DNA of 64,000 nucleotides from Cucumis sativus. Lineage: Eukaryota > Streptophyta > Magnoliopsida > Cucurbitales > Cucurbitaceae. The stretch is from positions 8,680,001 to 8,744,000 of the forward strand of contig NC_026657.2 of assembly GCF_000004075.3 (NCBI RefSeq). Direction: 5' to 3'. Positions 1 to 12,598 of this stretch are shown one piece after another (the first letter of the stretch is position 1; every line of letters starts with the position of its first letter). Position numbers and translations under genes: made by a program. A model generated the notes under the pieces. That model did no database searches, had not been told where the DNA came from, and saw only the letters and a list, made by a program, of their open reading frames with translations.

Positions 1-1314
1 TAACATAAGCACTTGCACTTTGAGAATTCTTTTCTTCAAAAGTCGAAAAAGTTTCAATTTCCATCACGCAAGCAATGCCATGTAATATTTTTAGTTTAAA
101 AAAATATTAATAATACATATTTTGAATATCTAACCTTTTTTAAGAAAAATATAGACATATATTCTTGCATGTTTAAAATTTACACATCAAACATAAAAAG
201 TCAACAAAATATTCATACTATATAACGTGATTATATTCTCTCTAACTCATAATTTGAACACGTTTAAAAACGTAAAATGTTTACTACCTCTCCTACTACT
301 ATAAGAACGTTTAACCACCAAATTGAGTTAGGTTTGTTGGCCAATAAAAGAAACACATTCACTATTTTAGTTTATTAGTTATTAAACTCAGTCATTTTTC
401 ATCTTATTATTCGAGTCAATCCTACTAATTATTTTTTAATATAATAATTATTAACTCAAACTCATTTTTGTGGGTAATTTATTTTTTAAAAAAACGAAGG
501 TGATAGTGCTGTAAATAAGAAAATAATATTTGTAGTGCCGTAACGTAATCCTAATTATTAAAATCCAAAGAGTGTCGAATTGAGAATGAAACAAAACTAA
601 AATTGTAAAAAGTGAAAACGATATAAAATAGAGTTGGATTGAAAAGAGTGGGTAGATGGATGGTAGTGAGTTAGGGACAAAAATGTGATAGAATAATTTT
701 GAAAGTATTGGTGGATATTGGAGGGATGGGTTTGGGGTTAGATTGTCTTTCATGAAAAGACATGGCCTCAAGTTGAAAGCAAAAGGGCAGTAAGTAAGTA
801 AGTAAGTAAGGCAGCAAGCAAGTAAGGTGGAGGAGCAGTGGTTTTGAACAGAAACCACATCATGCCAAAATCTATTTCAACTTTTACTCTCACTTTCTCA
901 TTTTTTGCTTCACAAAAACAAAGTATAATATATATATATATATATATATACACAAAAACAAATAAACAGTAACTAAAGCACTTCTGAAACCTAGGTACTT
1001 TTTATTATTTTTATTAGGAGTTGTTGGTAGGCAATTTTAATGTCAAAAGGTATGTGAGTTAAATTTGGACTTCTAAAAACTACTCAAATAGTTATTGTAC
1101 AAAGGCCTTTCTTTTTTCTTTTCAATGTTCTAATAATAAATAAACAAATAATTGTAAAAAGGGCTATATACTATTTTAAATAACTATGCCCCATGTGTTT
1201 TTTTTCTTTTCTTTTCAGTTTTATAATTTAAATTTTAAAATCAATACTTTTTTTATATAATTTTAATCTATTTTTATATTTTTTTAAAAAAATTGTCAAT
1301 GAAAAAATTATGTA
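1..1314. other. AT-rich intergenic DNA
   Basis: No gene is supported here. Open frames on the minus strand at 451-953 are low-complexity and run through simple repeats. There is a short tetranucleotide tract of AAGT units near 790-812 and a TA microsatellite at about 926-950. Confidence 0.6.
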
Positions 1315-1323
1315 GTAAATTTT

Positions 1324-1879
1324 GGGGAATTGACAAAAATAGGCCAAAAATGGAGTAGATAAAGACTTTTAGGATTGATTGTAAAAAAGTTGACATTTAG
1401 GACAAATTGAAGGTGAAATGACGAAAATACCCTTATTTCAGATTAAACATTTCAATTTAAGAACCTGCGAGATGTCTGCGAGATGTTTGCAAGATGTCTA
1501 CCAGATGTTTGCGAGATAAAATAATAATAATAATAAATTGCTAACATCTTTTGAAACATCTCTAAAACAACCTTAAATCAACCATAAATCAACTTGATAC
1601 ATTTAAGATGCAAATATATATACATATAACACAATTCATATTCGGATTTTTTAAAAAAATAAAACAATTAAAACAGTTTATTATTATTATTATTTTATCT
1701 CGCAAACATCTGGTAGACATCTCGTAAACATCTCGCAGGTTCTTAAATTGAAATGTTGAACATGAAATGAGGGTATTTTCGTCATTTTACCTCCAATTTG
1801 TCCTAAATGTCAACTTTTTTACAATCAATCCTAAAAGTCTTTATTTACCCCATTTTTGGCCTATTTTTGTCAATTCCCC
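1324..1879. mobile_element. Mutator-like MITE, 556 bp, with 9-bp TSD
   Basis: The ends are long terminal inverted repeats of about 205 bp (1324-1535 and 1677-1879), starting GGGGAATTGACAAAAATAGG and nearly identical over their length. The same nonamer, GTAAATTTT, lies directly outside both ends (1315-1323 and 1880-1888), which is a 9-bp target-site duplication as expected of Mutator-like elements. The middle codes for nothing, so this is a non-autonomous foldback-type MITE. Inside each terminal repeat is a small array of 11-bp units (consensus YTRCRAGATGT), five units on the left (1465-1519) and four on the right (about 1697-1738). The perfect TSD and high arm identity suggest a fairly recent insertion. 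Confidence 0.9.
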
Positions 1880-1888
1880 GTAAATTTT

Positions 1889-4800
1889 GTATTTTAGTGG
1901 TATTGTTCTACAAATTCGAATTTTTCTATTTTTGAAAAAAACTCGAAAATTGACCCTATTTATTTTAAGGAAATCGTGAAATTGAACTATTTTATTTAAA
2001 GGATTTTAAATAATTTTATTATTTTACTACTTTTTAAAATGCTTATTTTTCTAAAAATTAAATTAAGTAATGAAAATTAAACTTTTATTTTGTAATTCAT
2101 AACAAAACCATTAAATAAATATTTTGTCAAAAATATAATTTATCTATTAAATTTTTTTAAAATGTAATTCTTTACTATTATCCATGTCTAAACATCATAT
2201 ACTTATTTTCAAATTTCAGAATTGAAATCTCAATATTTGGATCGATATTTTAAACTTTAGTCGTGAATGACAAATGAAAAAGATAAAACGAGATTAGAGG
2301 CATGATTGGATAGGAAGATAAGCCAATCATAACTAAGAATGTAAAATTGTTAGGGGATATTTTTTTGTTTTGTGAAAAAATGGGGAATTTTGTTGTTGAT
2401 CTGTATTTTGGTTATTTTTATTTATGGGTACCCAAAAAGAGTTTACTTTGTATAATTAATTAATTGATTGATTTGATAACCATTATTAACAACCACATGG
2501 TTGACAACCACCCATGCCTTAGCTCATCCTCATAGGAGACCAACTTATGATTATTAATTTGATTTATTGACTCTATATGTTTTTTTGCTATAATAATGCA
2601 ATTCATCACTTTCTTTGACCAACATTTCCATCAACCTTTGTTCTACTTTTTATTTAAAAAAAAAAAGTTAATTTCAAACACATACTTTAATATTGTTATT
2701 ATTATTTATAAGTATATTGAGTATATGTGTATTATTTGAATGAATAATGTTTCAAATTATGTTAAAAAAAATTTGAGTTTAATGTCACCTAAACATGTAT
2801 AAGGTAAGTTGGCTCTAGGTCTATGTTTAATTTAATTTATAATTAGATTGATTACTATAAATTAAACCTAAAATAATCTATATCAATAATTTGATTAAAT
2901 TTGTTGACAATCTTATTTACTATATACAAGTGCAAGCCTTTTCTTGAATCGATGACCGCTCAAACAATTCTAAAATAAATGAATATATTGCAACAAAAAA
3001 GTTCGAAATTTATTGATGTTTGTTTTCCTCTCCTTACCTTGTCGGATTGACCTTGATTTCACTTTTGCATATTTTCTCTTTTTTTAAAAAAAAAAACCTT
3101 TGGAAGCACTCAAAAGAAGGGAAAAAAAGAACACGTAAATTGATTAAATGATTCTTATAGGGAGACCCACTTCTCGTATCATTTCAAACACATAAGAAAC
3201 ACAAATATCAAAGGTACTCTTATTTTTATGAGAAAAAAAGAAAGAAAGAAAAGAAAAATGTGAGCCCTAAGGTCCCCTCCTCCACCTAACTTAAGCAACC
3301 AACAAATTTGGGTGTCACCAATTGAATGTGACATTGTTCATTATAAATGAGGATTTTAGTAATATGCATGCTTTCTTCTTTCTCCTCAATCAAGAAAACA
3401 AAAGCAAAATCAAAGTCAACTCACTAAAGGGTACCCTTTGAAAGGGCCACTCAAAAGCCAATAATCATACTCACACATATATATCACAAATCTACAACCC
3501 CACCTTTTATTTCAAATAAAATATACTAACTTCAGATTTTAATTATATATTTAAATTAATTAAATGACACTAGGCTCAACCAAATTAATAAATAAATTGA
3601 TTTGGAGTTTAGTTTTTACTCGAAAGATCGTTAAAAATGATAAATTTGACCGAATATAACAAAATTTTAAGTTATTTCCATAACTATTAAAATCAATTAC
3701 AAATGTTTACTTTACCAAACTCAAAATCTAAAGACTAAAAGTGTATCATTTTAAAGTTTGAGGGACTAAACTGAAATTAAATTTGAAATTAAAACGAAAC
3801 ATCGAATAAGTTAATATTAAACTTGTTGAAACTATTTTTAATTTTGTTTACTGATAAATAAATAATAGGTAAGGTGGACAATTGAATGAATGTTATGTTA
3901 CTCAAACTGTTGGGATCAAATAAGATATGGTTTGGGGATGTTTGGTCTATGGCCCTCTCTTGTATTTCTCTCTTCCTTTATTATGTAATTTCAACATCAC
4001 ATGAAATCATTGAGTTTTGTGCTTTACTTTGTGGATGATGATGAAGGGTTTTGGCTTATGAAAATTGCGACACTTAGTTTTATATAAATAATTATCGATC
4101 CAAACAACTAAACTACTTATCATGGACATATGGAATTAACCGAACTTCAAATCACGTGGAACAAATTTGTATTTTAACCTAAAAATATCTTTTTCTTCAT
4201 TTGTTACGTAACTTTTACAATAGATCATATGCTACCATGTTTTATCTTTGTCACCTAGCTTTATTTTGTCATTTGTCTATGTCTTACCAAATCAGTAACA
4301 TCTCACGTGTCATTTTGTATGGTTAACAATGTGGACGTTAGAGGCTAGCTAGTTTGGTTCTAATACTTTGGTATGTCATTCCATTTTAGTATTTATGTGT
4401 GTTTTCAAATATATATGTAAAAATCACGTTGAATTAATCTTAAAACTTGTGCTTGTTGTTAGTGTGAAGTTAACATTTTTATCGATATTCATCAAATAAC
4501 AATGATAATATACTAACTATGGAAAGGACACGATGTGAACAAGTTTTTAAAATTTAATGGATAAAAGATATAATGTATAAACGTAACAATAAATCAATTT
4601 AAGATTTATTATAAACTAGTACGAGATTGACTTAAATATTCAAATGTATATATACAATAAAATAAAATCAACCTCAAAATATAAAAATAAAGCTATCGTA
4701 GATTGACAGTAAAAGAGAAAGAAAACAATTTGTCTCGATACATGACTAATTAGAGGGCATGAATTTTAATATATAGTGACTATTTACCTAGGAACGACAT

Positions 4801-6556
4801 TACAACAAGTTTTTCTTTACACTCAAACGTGAGATTAGGTGAAACGTGCATAACTTAGCAACTTCACATTCACGATCGTGGTTTTTTTAAAAAAAATATA
4901 TATTTTGTTCGTTTATTATTATGGTTCTATTGGGATTTTTCTTTTTATTATTTTATTTTTAAGGTTTGGTTCCATGTTATATGGCAGAAAAAGTGGCTTT
5001 TGTAGCCATGGAGGTGAAGAGGAGAGGAAGTGCTTTTGTATAACATTTTGTACAATAATGATTTGACAATTTTTATTTTAAATATTTCATTTGCTTTTAA
5101 AAGCCCATTTATTTCACATGGCAATGTTTCTTTTGTTGGCAAATAGTACTATCAAACCTAAGAATAATAAATTAGAGTATTAGAGTATATAAATGAAGCT
5201 TCTCATTTTGAAACTCTTTCAACATTATTACTTAAATAGACATTATATTTTAGGTTAGAGAAATGGATGCTTTAATTCCTAAATAATATCTAGCACACGT
5301 TGTCCGAAGAGGTCAAATTTACCGGATGAATTGATATGAATCAAAATAAAATAAAATCGACAAATTAGGAACAATGAAAGGTATTGTACAACGATTGGAT
5401 TGGTGATAGAAAGATCTGAATCGTGTATCTCATGGTTATTAACATGTACGTTTGAATGTTAGTCGAGTTTAGTTTAGTTAAGTTCTTATTGAATAAAGTA
5501 TATGACTACTTTAAATAAATGAATTTAGGTTAATTAGTTGATAAATTTGGTTTGATGTATATTAAGAACATATGAACCTTCATTTTTATGTTAGCATTAA
5601 TTTGAATTTAGTACATCTATGATGAAGATGACTAACTTAAATAATATTTTGAACCCGTAGGAAAGTGACAACGTTGCCTAATAAACCAATTATGTGATAA
5701 TAAGTTTAAAAAACATAACTAAAATTAAGTAAAATCCTCCATTGGTAACCTAATGATTGAGTTTGATTTAATTATATTATTAAAAGTTACAATTATGACC
5801 GCAAGAAAGAAAAGTAGACTTTATTTTTTTAAAAAAAAATTGTTACCATAAGTTATGTGGAAATTATTGAACTCTAAAACCTTATTTTTTGGTGAATTTT
5901 CTTCAATATTCTACACACCATGTGAACACGATTTCTAGGGTTTTTCGGGTGTTATGTGCAATTGGATTTTTATTTTTCATCACAAAACCCTAATTTTAGT
6001 CTCCAATACTAATTTATTGTTATTTAATATCATCAGAAGAAGAGGGTAAGTGGTATGAGAATATAATATCATCAATACTCATTTATTTTTATTAATGTCT
6101 CTAGCAATACATTATAATTACTGAATAATTAAATTAAGTCGATAAGAGAATAAATTTCTATATTTTTCATCTTCATTAATATTGATTGTTAACTACATGA
6201 TTTATAATAAATTTTTACCATTTTGTGATAAAAGTTAGTGTATTTGGAATTAGATTTTAGTGAGTGGATGAATTGTAATATAGGTATATCTTGTTTTCCA
6301 TTCCAAATTTACTTAAAATTATCAATTTGTCACATTTTATGTAATTGAATTAACTCAGACCTTTGACATTTATTGCCTTAGAAATATACATCATTGTATT
6401 ACCATTTATTTTATTTTCAAATAAATTTAACATTTAATTAAGTATTTTGTAAGTTGCTACTTTTTTCTTTTTTCATATTTGGGTTTCATTGGATGGTTTC
6501 ATTTCTGCCAAATTTGAGTCTGAGATATTAAAATATGAGAGAGCATGAAATGGTTG
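1889..6556. other. AT-rich intergenic DNA
   Basis: About 4.7 kb without a recognisable gene. The few ORFs (for example 4878-5066) are short, AT-driven and not supported by any motif. I see only homopolymer and AT runs here. Confidence 0.6.
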
Positions 6557-7213
6557 AAAATGTTATCAAAATCGATCTAGTCATAATATATTATTCAATT
6601 CATGACGTGAATAATGTTAGTTAATAAAGTTGTTAATTCCTATTAAGTAAATTAACAATAAAGAAACTACTATTTTCCTATTTGTTAATTATTGGATAAC
6701 TAATAAACTTTTGATAAATTTTTTATTTCCTTAATACTTCAGTGGCGATTATGCAATATCCATTTTCTCCCCAGATACATCCCCATGAGTTTTTGAAGTA
6801 TACCGTACTGCTAACATGGAATGATTTGATTTTTCTGGGAACGGACCTTTGTAAATTCCGCCTCCGTATCTTTTAAAACTACCATGTTCATCAACAGAAA
6901 TGCTGATACAGACCGGGTGTTTGCTTAACAAGACCTTTAAAGCCAACTCACTTGGACGTACAATGTTGTAGTCATCTATCCTTACCACCTGCATAAATAA
7001 ATATATAAATATTGGATAAATAAATGTTTCTAAAATAAATACATACTTACAAGTGTTTGGAAGATGTGTGGATATAGACAAATACCTTGGCAACGTTCCA
7101 CATAGACACGAGGCAGAAGAGGGAAAGAAAGAAATAAAGAAGAGGAAGCAGAAGATAGAAAGAAAGAAAGAAAGAAAGAAAGAAGTTTTATAGGCCAGTA
7201 ATACGAAAAACAT
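6557..7213 (-). pseudogene. Papain-like cysteine protease fragment, third copy, lacking the active-site Cys exon
   Basis: This is a shrunken minus-strand copy of the protease encoded on the plus strand at 8738-9500. Its 3' flank (6557-6730) matches 9510-9738 in inverted orientation. The last exon relic (about 6740-6988, acceptor TGCAG at 6989-6993) keeps VVRIDDYN and the NHSMLAV active-site His region, but a small deletion after that His shifts the frame, so the KNSWG segment is read in the wrong frame. Upstream the copy passes directly from the linker exon (about 7030-7090, itself missing 25 bases) to the last exon: the middle exon carrying the catalytic Cys is absent, with the two introns joined. 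A pyrimidine/GAAA tract at 7150-7185 matches the one upstream of the linker exon in the other copies. It cannot encode a protease. Confidence 0.8.
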
Positions 7214-7395
7214 AAGAAAGAGAAAAACCCTAAAACCAGGTTTTTATTGATCAGAAGTATATGCCCCTTTTTTTCTCTGCTTGATTATTATTTTTGGCTG
7301 TGGGGTTTAGGGTTAATATCAACAGTGAGGGTCAAGCTTTTCCCAAATTTAATAAAATTTATAATTCCTTTCCAACCATATAACCATATAACTTA

Positions 7396-9388
7396 CTTTG
7401 ATGGAGTTTATAGTATTCTCATTAATTAGTATTCAATCAACACCTTTACTACTTTTCTTCTCTATAAACATATTTGCATTATCAGGTTGTGGTTAAATAC
7501 TTTTTTAATCAAGTATAATCAAATACTGTTAGAACAAGAGATGGTATTAGAATGAAGAAAGAAAAATTAAAGATGTTAAAAACAGTAGAGTAGAGGAGAG
7601 AAGTAATACCAAAAAGTCATAAGAGCATCATAGGGTTTTTTTTTTATTGGGAAGTAAAATCATTTCCATTTTCATGCAAACCCAACACTGTCTTGCTTCC
7701 TTCCTCCTTGTTTAATCTCAAACAGAGCTAAAATATATACAATAGCTGCTGCCTTTTCTTGGTGTTTTTTTTATAATGACTAATGATGTTTAAAACTAAT
7801 TTATATTATAATATAAGAAGAGATTTTGTTTTACTTGTATATTTTATTAGTAAATATCATGTAGAGTATACCTCAATCAATTAATATATGAATGCAGTAG
7901 TGATGTAAATGAAAAAAAATCTATGGTCCGAATCTCCTTTATCTTAAAAGATGTATATTTTTCAAATGAATTGTTTTCAAAGGTGTGGCAATAACTTAAT
8001 TAGTAGATAGGCAACAACTTCTTGGTTTGGATGTTCAAAATAAAATCAAATAAATGAACCACCCTGATGATTATCATGTGTATTTTTCACAACTACCCAT
8101 CACCCATCTTCACAAAAATATTAATTTTGTGCTCAACACATAGTGACAAAGTATAGTAATTTATGATTTGAGTTATGATGGTGTCCGTGATGGACTTCCA
8201 GGGCTATTTGGATTAATAGCCCATTTTTTTCTCCTCTATTTATAGCATTCTTTTTATTTTGTATTATGTATTTTAGACCAATTTCATTTCCATTCAAACT
8301 TCAAAATTAATTTTGGATTCAATCTTTTGTAAATTAATTTCTTTTAGTGTAATTTTTTGTAGGTATAAAAGCTATCCATTCCCATAATTACACTATAACA
8401 AAACAACCTATGAATCTTCTGATAGTTTTGGCTTTAAGCCGACTTGTTGCCTACCAACTGCCACTGCCAAAAGAAAAGCATTTCTATTTCCATGCAAACC
8501 CAATATCTGCCACTACCTCTAGTTTTTATTTTATTTTTTACCATTTTGGAAACCTTTATTGGCTCTAGCCTATCCAACCTTTAACAGTATTAATTAATGT
8601 GTGTTCGTTTTTTTTTTTTTTTTGAACTTTTGATATCTCAAGTAAAAAAAATTATAAAACTTCTTTCCTTCTTTCTTTCTTTCTGTCTTCTGCTTCCTCT
8701 TCTTTATTTCTTTCTTTCTCTCTTCTGCCTCGTGTCTATGTGGAACGTTGCCAAGGTATTTGTCTATTACCGCCGAATGTGGCGCATTAAACATCCACAC
8801 ATCTTCCAAACACGTGTAAGTATGTTTTCTAAATAATATGCGTATAATATATACATGTTTGTCTATTGATTTTGTTAGGATGGTTTGCCCAAGAAAGTGG
8901 ATTGGGTTGAGAGCGCTGTTGTTACTCCGCCAAGAGATCAAGGACCCTCTCCAACTTGTTGGGCATATAGTGGAGTAGCAGCAATAGAATCGATGAATAA
9001 AATAAAAAGAGGGCAATTAGTTAACCTGACCGTTGTTGATGTTATTATTGACAACATACGGTTTTGGATGGATGGAGCATGGCCGGACGTTGTATTTCAT
9101 GATGGAGTAAAGCAAGGCATTCGCAAGCTCAAAAGAAAGGATGTATGTTTTTTTTTTGTTTTTGTTTTTAAAATTTATTTATCCAATATTTATATTTATA
9201 TATTTATTTATAGAGGTGGTAAGGATAGATGACTACAACATTGTACGTCCAAGTGAGTGGGCTTTAAAGTCCTTGTTAAGCAAACACCCAGTTTGTATCA
9301 GCATTTCTGTTGATGAATATGGTATGTATAGAAATTACAGAGGCAGACTTTACTATGGTCCGTTGGGAGAAATAGCAAATCATTCCAT
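7396..9388 (+). repeat. Left arm of a ~2-kb inverted repeat
   Basis: This 1993-bp arm matches the reverse complement of 9778-11762 with only scattered substitutions and small indels. The left boundary is CTTTGATGGAG at 7396 (mirrored by CTCCATCAAAG ending at 11762). The inner boundary is the CCAT at 9385-9388, within the last protease exon. The arm carries promoter-like flank, linker exon, Cys exon and most of the last exon of the protease gene. Confidence 0.92.
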
Positions 9389-9500
9389 GTTAGCAGTAGG
9401 GTATAGTAAAGACTACTTGCTGCTCAAAAACTCATGGGGATGTATCTGGGGAGAAAATGGATATTGCAGAATCGCCACTCAACAAGTATTTAGGAAATAA
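8738..9500 (+). CDS. Papain-like (C1A) cysteine protease, mature domain only, no propeptide
   Basis: Proposed exons are 8738-8815, 8879-9142 and 9216-9500, giving 208 residues. The catalytic set is present: Gln47 in RDQG, Cys53 in TCWAYSG, His170 in NHSMLAVGY and Asn186 in KNSWG. The fold is a divergent papain: the usual CGSCW is PSPTCW, so the first disulfide Cys is missing, and there is no GCNGG segment. The Cys-to-His distance is about 17 residues shorter than in papain. No inhibitor I29 propeptide and no signal peptide precede it; the propeptide exons lie on the other strand at 11.9-12.8 kb. The start is uncertain: ATG 8738 is the in-frame ATG nearest the linker, but the base after CCAAG (8756) may originally have been an exon start. 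Without the propeptide it may not fold or traffic correctly, so it could be an expressed relic rather than a working enzyme. Confidence 0.6.
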
Positions 9501-9777
9501 AAAATTTATCAAAAGTTTATTAGTTATCCAATAATTAACAAATAGGAAAATAGTAGTTTCTTTTTAAATTGCTAGCTTTTTAGTTTTCTAAATTTTGTTA
9601 TATTAAAATTATTGAGCTAAAACCAAATGGAAAAATTATTGTTAATTTACTTAATAGGAATTAACAACTTTATTAACTAACATTATTCACGTCATGAATT
9701 GAATAATATATTATGACTAGATCGATTTTGATAACATTTGCTATTTGCTATTTAGATGATGAAATATATGTTGAGCA
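9389..9777. other. Spacer of the inverted repeat
   Basis: This 389-bp loop between the two arms holds the last 37 codons of the plus-strand protease (to the stop at 9498-9500) and its 3' flank. The flank to 9738 matches the third copy's flank at 6557-6730 in inverted orientation, apart from an extra piece of about 75 bp (roughly 9563-9638). The final 39 bp (9739-9777) match neither copy and look like filler at the junction. Confidence 0.8.
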
Positions 9778-11762
9778 ATGGAATGATTTGCTATTTCTCC
9801 GAACGGATCATAATAAAGTCCGCCTCTGTAATTTTTAAACATACCATATTCATCAACAGAAATGCTGATACAAACTGGGTGTTTGCTTAACAAGGACTTT
9901 AAAGCCCACTCACTTGGACGTACAATGTTGTAGTCATCTATCCTTACCACCTCTATAAATAAATATATAAATATAAATATTGGATAAATAAATTTTAAAA
10001 ACAAAAACAAAAAAACATACATCCTTTCTTTTGAGCTTGCGAATGCCTTACTTTACTCCATCGTGAAATACAACGTCCGGCCATGCTCCATCCATCCAAA
10101 ATCGTATGTTGTCAATAATAACATCAACAACGGTTAGGTTAACTAATTGCCCTCTTTTTATTTTATTCATCGATTCTATTGCTGCTACTCCACTATATGC
10201 CCTACAAGTTGGAGAGGGTCCTTGATCTCTTGGCGGAGTAACAGCAGCGCTCTCAACCCAATCCACTTTCTTGGGCAAACCATCCTAACAAAATCAATAG
10301 ACCAACATGTATATATTATACGCATATTATTTAGAAAACATACTTACACGTGTTTGGAAGATGTGTGGATGTTTAATGCGCCACATTCGGCGGTAATAGA
10401 CAAATACCTTGGCAACGTTCCACATAGACACGAGGCAGAAGAGAGAAAGAAATAAATAAAGAAGAGGAAGCCGAAGACAGAAAGAAAGAAGGAAAGAAGT
10501 TTTATAATTTTTTTTACTTGAGATATCAAAAGTTCAAAAAAAAAAAAAACGAACACACATTGATTAATACTGTTAAAGGTTGGATAGGCTAGAGCCATTA
10601 AAGGTTTCCAAAATGGTAAAAAATAAAATAAAAAGTAGAGGTAATGGCAGATATTGGGTTTGCATGGAAATAGAAATGCTTTTCTTTTGGCAGTGGCAGT
10701 TGGTAGGCAACAAGTCGGCTTAAAGCCAAAACTATCAGAAGATTCATAGGTGGTTTTGTTATAGTGTACTTATGGGAATGGATAGCTTTTATACCTACAA
10801 AAAATTACACTAAAAGAAATTAATTTACAAAAGATTGAATCCAAAATTAATTTTGAAGTTTGAATGGAAATGAAATTGGTCTAAAATACATAATACAAAA
10901 TAAAAAGAATGCTATAAAAAGAGGAGAAAAAAATGGGCTATTAATCCAAATAGCCCTGGAAGTCCATCACGGACACCATCATAACTCAAATCATAAACTA
11001 CTATACTTTGTCACTATGTGTTGAGCACAAAATTAATATTTTTGTGAAGATGGGTGATGGGTAGTTGTGAAAAATACACATATGATAATCATCAGGGTGG
11101 TTCATTTATTTGATTTTATTTTGAACATCCAAACCAAGAAGTTGTTGCCTATCTACTAATTAAGTTATTGCCACACCTTTGAAAACAATTCATTTGAAAA
11201 ATATACATCTTTTAAGATAAAGGAGATTCCGACCATAGATTTTTTTTCATTTACATCACTACTGCATTCATATATTAATTGATTGAGGTATACTCTGCAT
11301 GATATTTACTAATAAAATATACAAGTAAAACAAAATCTCTTCTTATATTATAATATAAATTAGTTTAAAACATCATTAGTCATTATAAAAAAAACACCAA
11401 GAAAAGGCAGCAGCTATTGTATATATTTTAGCTCTGTTTGAGATTAAACAAGGAGGAAGGAAGCAAGACAGTGTTGGGTTTGCATGAAAATGGAAATGAT
11501 TTTACTTCCCAATAAAAAAAAACCCTATGATGCTCTTATGACTTTTTGGTATTACTTCTCTCCTCTACTCTACTGTTTTTAACATCTTTAATTTTTCTTT
11601 CTTCATTCTAATACCATCTCTTGTTCTAACAGTATTTGATTATACTTGATTAAAAAAGTATATAACCACAACTTGATAATGCAAATATGTTTATAGAGAA
11701 GAAAAGTAGTAAAGGAGTTGATTGAATACTAATTAATGAGAATACTATAAACTCCATCAAAG
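9778..11762 (-). repeat. Right arm of a ~2-kb inverted repeat
   Basis: This 1985-bp arm is the mirror of 7396-9388. Together they form a palindrome of about 4.37 kb with a 389-bp loop. Intron borders in the two arms are at equivalent places (GATGTATGT donor and TAGAG acceptor), and the arms differ by isolated substitutions, including those that kill the minus-strand copy. Confidence 0.92.
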
Positions 11763-12537
11763 TTGCTCCCAAAGCAGAGTCTACAAAAACTTGAACAGTT
11801 TGAGGGGGAAGCAAATACCACTTCTTGATTAATTAGGAGGGTAAAACACACATAAATTACCACACAAAAAGAGTTAACATAACCTGGGTTGAACCCACAT
11901 TAAAACTAAACTAACATATTACACATTTAGTTATAATTATGATTACCAAAATTTGTTGAGATCTGGGTTTAGTACGAGTCTGTTAAATTCAGAATTGGTT
12001 AGGTCTGAGTACTGATTCAACCCAAAGGTACATCCATTGTCCTCCTTGTTCAACTTCTTAATATGTTTCAGTTCTCCTCTGAATATCCCAAACCTATACA
12101 ACTTCTCTTCATCGCTCTCGTACTTCTTCTTGTGCTCCGACATCCATGAAGCGAACTTCTTCCAATCCTTAGAACGTTCTGCATCTTCCAGTAATCCCTT
12201 ACACACAGAAAAAGTATATATTAATATATAAAAGCTACCTGGTATCAGAACAAAAAAAAGTATAGCTTGACGTTGAACTGGTTGGGGGTATGTGCAGGCC
12301 AGATGGGGAAAATCCAATTCTGGATCAACCGCCGAACTGAACCGATAAAAAAAAAAATCAGGTAATGTCATGCCAACCGTTCTCACCCATGGCTTGTCTG
12401 TCTTAACAAAATCCTCCTTGAAATCTTGTTCCAGGGTTGATTCCACAACATCCGGCTTCAAACCTTGTGCCTCCTTGAAATCTTGTTCGAGAGTTGAATC
12501 CACAACATCCGGCTTCAAACCTTGTGCTTCATCCAGC

Positions 12538-12540
<3 letters not shown>

Positions 12541-12590
<50 letters not shown>

Positions 12591-12598
12591 GTCAATCC
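12541..12598. repeat. TA microsatellite in protease intron
   Basis: An uninterrupted run of about 28 TA units lies in the first intron of the minus-strand protease pseudogene, right up against the acceptor ATAG at 12537-12540. Confidence 0.95.

Noticed and set aside
451..953. Overlapping minus-strand ORFs (61-135 codons)
   Set aside because: Low-complexity sequence translated from AAGT and TA repeats; no domain, no splice signals.
8594..9016. 140-codon minus-strand ORF and its mirror at 10147-10455
   Set aside because: Antisense shadows of the protease exons in each arm; the similarity between them only reflects the inverted repeat.
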